From SIG603 sp964369415 (lineage in GTDB: Bacteria; Bacillota; Clostridia; Oscillospirales; Acutalibacteraceae), in NCBI GenBank assembly GCA_964369415.1, contig CAYJFP010000009.1:13410-77409 (forward strand): a stretch of DNA of 64,000 bases, written 5' to 3'. The notes beneath the pieces were generated by a model. The model was given only the letters and a program-made list of their open reading frames with translations, did no database searches and was not told the DNA's origin. A program made the translations under genes and the position numbers. How positions within the stretch are numbered: the stretch's first letter is position 1; each line of letters begins with the position of its first letter. This document shows, one piece after another, positions 60,605-64,000 of the stretch.

Positions 60605-61579
60605 ATGAATTTTGCTGTTATTGGTACGGGTTGGATTTGCGACGAATATATTAAAGGGGCTTTAGACTCAGGTTTGTGGACTTTCAAGGGTGTTTATTCA
60701 AGAAATTACGACACTGGACTTGCTTTTTCAAATAAATATGGCTGTGATAAAGTCTTTTTGAGCTTAGAAGAGCTTGCCGCATCTGATGAAATTGACGCCG
60801 TGTATGTAGGAAGTCCAAATGTTCTACATTTTGAGCATTCAAAGCTTCTTTTAAACGCTAAAAAGCATGTAATTTGCGAAAAACCGTTGGTTTCTTACTC
60901 TTGGCAGGCAATGGATCTTTATGAATCCGCTAAAGAAAACGGTGTGGTTTTTTTAGAAGCAATAATGTTTATGCACCTTCCTCAAAGAAAACTTTTGGAA
61001 GAGGCTATAACTAAAATTGGCGATATTAGCATGGCAACTTTCGACTTTTGCCAGCGCTCTTCAAAGCTAGACGCTTACTTAAAGGGCGAAACACTTCCTA
61101 ATATTTTTAATCCCGACATGCACACGGGTTCACTTATGGATTTGGGCGTTTACTGCATTTATCCAGCGCTTTACCTTTTTGGAGAGCCTGATAGTTTTTC
61201 TGCTGATTCCTTAAGGATGAAGACGGGTGTGGACGGCGCTGGAATAGTGACTTTTAACTATCCAGATAAAAAAGTTTGCCTTAGATACTCAAAACTTGGC
61301 GAAGCTTCTTCACATAGCGATATTCAAGGAACTGGCGGAACTATACATGTTGAATCGATATCAAGGCTTGCAAATATTGATATTACATATAATGATAAAA
61401 GCAAGGAATTTGTCTACGGTGATGATGAAAAATATATTTTAATGGGACATGAATCTAAAAGTTTTTATGAGTTCATCAATAATCCTGATGAAGAGTTTTA
61501 CGAAACATGTGTAGAACTCTCACTTTTAGTCTGTGAATACCTACAAAAATTAAGAGAAGAAATGGGATCTCCTTTCTAA
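60605..61579 (+). CDS. Gfo/Idh/MocA-family oxidoreductase (dihydrodiol-dehydrogenase-like)
   Basis: A 324-residue protein. It has the Rossmann start FAVIGTGWICDEYI, the EKP motif intact in HVICEKPLVS, and the catalytic helix SLMDLGVYCIYPALYLFG, where Tyr replaces the usual His as in dimeric dihydrodiol dehydrogenase/glucose-fructose oxidoreductase-like enzymes. It probably oxidises a sugar or related polyol with NAD(P). It follows pfk by 69 bp and ends at a terminator. It differs clearly from the family member at 41184-42152. Confidence 0.87.
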   Translation: MNFAVIGTGWICDEYIKGALDSGLWTFKGVYSRNYDTGLAFSNKYGCDKVFLSLEELAASDEIDAVYVGSPNVLHFEHSKLLLNAKKHVICEKPLVSYSWQAMDLYESAKENGVVFLEAIMFMHLPQRKLLEEAITKIGDISMATFDFCQRSSKLDAYLKGETLPNIFNPDMHTGSLMDLGVYCIYPALYLFGEPDSFSADSLRMKTGVDGAGIVTFNYPDKKVCLRYSKLGEASSHSDIQGTGGTIHVESISRLANIDITYNDKSKEFVYGDDEKYILMGHESKSFYEFINNPDEEFYETCVELSLLVCEYLQKLREEMGSPF

Positions 61580-61584
61580 ATGTT

Positions 61585-61613
61585 AAAAGCTGTTCGTATG
61601 AACAGCTTTTTTA
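61585..61613 (+). terminator. Terminator after the second Gfo/Idh/MocA gene
   Basis: AAAAGCTGTTC (61585-61595) / GAACAGCTTTT (61600-61610), followed by Ts. Confidence 0.85.
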
Positions 61614-61642
61614 TTGACATTGCCCTTTAAAAATGTTATATT
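61614..61642 (+). promoter_or_regulatory. Promoter of the AraC-type regulator
   Basis: TTGACA (61614-61619), 17-nt spacer, TATATT (61637-61642). It begins immediately after the preceding terminator. Confidence 0.7.
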
Positions 61643-61671
61643 GCAAATATTAATTAAACTTTGGTGATTTG

Positions 61672-62448
61672 ATGAAAATTAGTTACATCGGTGAAAACTA
61701 CGAACTTCATAAAAGCTCTACGCTAGAATCAAACGGTGATTACCAGCTGCACTGTCACGATAAATATGAGATTTATTATTTTATTTCAGGCGATGCAAGC
61801 TATATGGTAGAGGGCAAAATTTACAGCCCAAAACCTCACAGCATTATACTTCTAAAGCCGGGCATAATTCACGGTGTTAAGACTAACTGTGATAAAATCT
61901 ACGACAGGTTTGCCTTTCACTTTTCAAAAAATTTTATACTTGCCGAGCATCAGAAAACACTTTTAGCACCATTTCATCAAGATGGAATTTACTTTGAGAA
62001 TGTGCATTTAAGTGACGTGTTCGACAGGGTGATAGGTGCTGGTAACATACAGGAAGAGCACCTTCGTGATTTTGCTTTTAAGTGTAGGATAGAGTCTCTT
62101 TTAACCGAGCTCTTTTCTCTTTCTAAGCTTCCATTTAGCGACCCTACTGACAATACTGCCTATAAAATCACTAGATATATCAACGACAACTTGAGTGAAA
62201 ACCTTTCACTCGACAGTATTGCCCACGAATTTTTTATTAGCAAGAGTCAGCTTGGCAGAATCTTTAGCAAGAACTTAGGCATGAGCGTTTTGAACTATAT
62301 AAATTTGAAGCGCTGCGGTCTTGCAAAACAGCTTATACAAGAGGGTAAAAGCGCTAGCCTCGCCGCCGAAATCTGCGGATTTAAGGATTATTCTACCTTC
62401 TATCGTTCTTATAAAAAATATATGGGAGTTATGCCAAAATTAAGCTAG
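61672..62448 (+). CDS. AraC-family transcriptional regulator with cupin sensor
   Basis: A 258-residue protein. The N-terminal cupin/AraC-binding domain has LHCHDKYEIYYFISGDASYMVEGK and PGIIHGV. The C-terminal double helix-turn-helix has ENLSLDSIAHEFFISKSQLGRIFSKNLGMSVLNYINLKR and AAEICGFKDYSTFYRSYKKYMGVMP. It probably senses a sugar and activates a nearby or distant sugar gene; the sugar oxidoreductase upstream is the closest candidate, but a terminator separates them. The ATG at 61672 follows a weak GGTGAT site. The gene is convergent with spoVAD. Confidence 0.9.
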   Translation: MKISYIGENYELHKSSTLESNGDYQLHCHDKYEIYYFISGDASYMVEGKIYSPKPHSIILLKPGIIHGVKTNCDKIYDRFAFHFSKNFILAEHQKTLLAPFHQDGIYFENVHLSDVFDRVIGAGNIQEEHLRDFAFKCRIESLLTELFSLSKLPFSDPTDNTAYKITRYINDNLSENLSLDSIAHEFFISKSQLGRIFSKNLGMSVLNYINLKRCGLAKQLIQEGKSASLAAEICGFKDYSTFYRSYKKYMGVMPKLS

Positions 62449-62484
62449 CCCACCATAGTCTAATGCGAACACTTATTTTAATGA

Positions 62485-63486
62485 TTACACCGACAATTCT
62501 ATTACATGGCATATCCCAGGTATGCTCTCTCCTTGTTGTGATGAAGTCGGTGACATCAAAGCCCCTGTCGCACAAAAAAGAACCCTTTTTTGCTCTTTGT
62601 TTTCAAGCATTTTAAGAATGTAAGAAGAGAGCACGCTGGCACTACAGCCACAACCTGAACCGCCCGAATGTATATCTTGTTTTTTTAAGTCATATAACAT
62701 AAGTCCGCAGTCTCTGTGGACTCTTTTTATATTTATTCCGTTTTTTAGCATAATTTGCCCTAGCAAATCTGTTCCGATAAGCCCTAAGTCGCCTGTATAA
62801 ATTGCATCGTAGTCTGACGGTTTTGTGCCTGTATCACTTAAAAAGTTAAATATCGTGTCCGCCGCCGCAGGTGCCATTGCCGCCCCCATGTTTGACATGT
62901 CCGTGATTCCCAAATCGACAATTTTTCCGGGACACACTTTTTCAATCTTTATAGTTCCTTCTGTCCCTATTATCACGCACCCCGAAGCCGTTGCCGTCCA
63001 CTGAGCCGTCGGACTTCTCTGTCCCCCGTATTCAAGAGGTAGCCTAAACTGTCTTTCTGCCGTACAAAAATGAGACGATGTCACGGCTATGGCTTTTCTA
63101 GCACTTCTACTGTCCACTGCCATTGTCGCCATCAAAATGGTCTGCGACATGGTCGAGCACGCTCCGTATTGCCCTAAAAACGGTATGCTAAGCCCTCTTG
63201 CATTAAACGACGAACTTATACACTGATTTAGTAAATCGCCCGCAAAGATTAAGTCTATGTCCTCAGGTTTTAGATTTTTTTTGCTTAAAGCTAAGTGTAC
63301 CGCCTCACATTGAAGCTCCGACTCCGCCTTTTCCCAGCTCTCCTCTCCGACATATGAATCGCTTATCGTCTGGTCAAAGTACGAACCAAGTGGCCCTTGT
63401 GCTTCTTTTTTTCCACCAACTGCCGCATAAGATATTATCCTCGGACAGTTTTCAGTCTGTAGGGTGTTTTTTCCTATTCTAATCAT
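62485..63486 (-). CDS. spoVAD: Stage V sporulation protein AD
   Basis: A 333-residue thiolase-fold protein with the SpoVAD landmarks YDQTISDSYVGEESWEKAES, DLIFAGDLLNQCISSSF, FGACSTM-type QYGACSTMSQ, SSHFCTAERQFRLPLEYGGQRSPTAQWTATA and HSGGSGCGCSA. The length is typical (about 335). With SpoVAC and usually SpoVAE it moves dipicolinic acid across the inner spore membrane. It starts 9 bp after spoVAC. The expected spoVAE does not follow: the next gene is the convergent AraC regulator. Confidence 0.96.
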   Translation of the reverse strand: MIRIGKNTLQTENCPRIISYAAVGGKKEAQGPLGSYFDQTISDSYVGEESWEKAESELQCEAVHLALSKKNLKPEDIDLIFAGDLLNQCISSSFNARGLSIPFLGQYGACSTMSQTILMATMAVDSRSARKAIAVTSSHFCTAERQFRLPLEYGGQRSPTAQWTATASGCVIIGTEGTIKIEKVCPGKIVDLGITDMSNMGAAMAPAAADTIFNFLSDTGTKPSDYDAIYTGDLGLIGTDLLGQIMLKNGINIKRVHRDCGLMLYDLKKQDIHSGGSGCGCSASVLSSYILKMLENKEQKRVLFCATGALMSPTSSQQGESIPGICHVIELSV

Positions 63487-63495
63487 ATTTACCTC

Positions 63496-63942
63496 TTAAA
63501 TCATTTTTATAATGTAATAAATTATCCCATACAAAACGGAAAAACTAATTCCAAACGCCAAGACTGGCCCTGCTATTACGAACAATTTAACTCCAAGCCC
63601 TGTCACAAGTCCTTCTCTTCTAAACTCCATAGCAGGCGAAACCATCGCATTTGCAAATCCTGTTATCGGTACAAGTGTTCCAGCTCCAGCGTATTTTGCA
63701 ATTTTGTCGTATATGCCAAGAGCCGTTAATGTAGCTGAAATAAAAATCAGGCTTATCGAAACCGCCGTTCTAGAATCCGTAGTGCTAAGTCCTAAATTAG
63801 AATAAAGATTAAACAAAAGCTGTCCAAAAGTGCAGATACTTCCACCAAAGAGAAAGGCAAAAATGCAGTTTTTAAGTATCGGTGACGGCGGCGATGATTT
63901 TTCTACTTTTCTTTTATAATCCTCTTTTGAATAAGTTTTCAT
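63496..63942 (-). CDS. spoVAC: Stage V sporulation protein AC
   Basis: A 148-residue membrane protein with about four helices. NCIFAFLFGGSICTFGQLL, LVPITGFANAMVSPAMEFRREGLVTGLG and FVIAGPVLAFGI are SpoVAC hallmarks. The ATG at 63942 follows AAGGAAA; the frame continues upstream to 63996 without an RBS. SpoVAC is the mechanosensitive channel part of the DPA uptake/release complex. Upstream spoVA genes or a sigma-G promoter would lie beyond the window edge. Confidence 0.95.
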   Translation of the reverse strand: MKTYSKEDYKRKVEKSSPPSPILKNCIFAFLFGGSICTFGQLLFNLYSNLGLSTTDSRTAVSISLIFISATLTALGIYDKIAKYAGAGTLVPITGFANAMVSPAMEFRREGLVTGLGVKLFVIAGPVLAFGISFSVLYGIIYYIIKMI

Positions 63943-64000
63943 GTTGGCATTTCCTTTCTTTATTTTAAATATTTTATGTAAAAAAAAGAAATTCATACGG

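Overview
The window is 64 kb of low-GC, endospore-forming Firmicutes DNA, most likely an anaerobic Clostridia member. The evidence is AT-rich intergenic DNA, AGGAGG ribosome sites, sigma-A promoters of TTGACA-N17-TATAAT type, and sporulation genes (spoIVA, a SipL homologue, a SpoIVFB-type protease, spoVAC, spoVAD). A run of exactly 100 Ns (9081-9180) inside a flippase gene shows this is a draft scaffold. I see no rRNA, tRNA, CRISPR array, insertion sequence or phage gene.

Region 1 (1-24958) is a surface and exopolysaccharide locus. A minus-strand run holds an EpsG-type polymerase, a Wzx-type flippase (gapped), two tandem acyltransferase-3 proteins, a GT4 glycosyltransferase, a polysaccharide pyruvyl transferase and an FrhB-like iron-sulfur protein. 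Beyond two terminators lies an edge-truncated SGNH-hydrolase/beta-helix surface protein. A second minus-strand cassette encodes a BY-kinase-like ATPase with a lost Walker lysine, a secreted membrane-anchored protein and a Wzz-like co-polymerase. The plus strand adds a membrane-anchored GH39-like glycosidase, two glycosyltransferases and the priming polyprenyl-phosphate glycosylphosphotransferase. A 1210-residue surface protein lies between them.

Region 2 (25173-42152) begins with a small unknown protein and a PnuC-type transporter with a structured leader. It continues as a glycan-use locus: a LacI-type regulator fused to an ABC solute-binding domain, divergent from MalF/MalG-like permeases, a MalE-like lipoprotein, a GH13 glycosidase, two uroporphyrinogen-decarboxylase-like proteins, a cytoplasmic sulfatase, a CE7-like esterase, a NodB-type deacetylase, an amidohydrolase and a Gfo/Idh/MocA oxidoreductase. 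There is no transporter ATPase, so a shared MsmX-like ATPase elsewhere is implied. A 13-nt inverted operator pair and a strong promoter lie in the divergent control region.

Region 3 (42281-46375) is a second giant surface protein (1364 aa). It shares a three-helix C-terminal membrane module with the 1210-aa protein of region 1.

Region 4 (46795-55512, minus strand) is a mother-cell sporulation island: sipL, spoIVA, a minimal SpoIVFA-like protein and a SpoIVFB-like protease, followed by the TIGR03960/TIGR03936 radical-SAM pair, a metallophosphoesterase and a DUF1846 protein. A sigma-E-like promoter precedes sipL.

Region 5 (55738-63942) holds a degenerate Ppx/GppA-like protein with polyphosphate kinase, a phosphofructokinase, a second Gfo/Idh/MocA protein, an AraC regulator, and convergent spoVAC-spoVAD without a following spoVAE.

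Start codons were chosen from ribosome-binding sites where these were visible. All functional names come from motifs and family resemblance recognised by eye; no database search was run.
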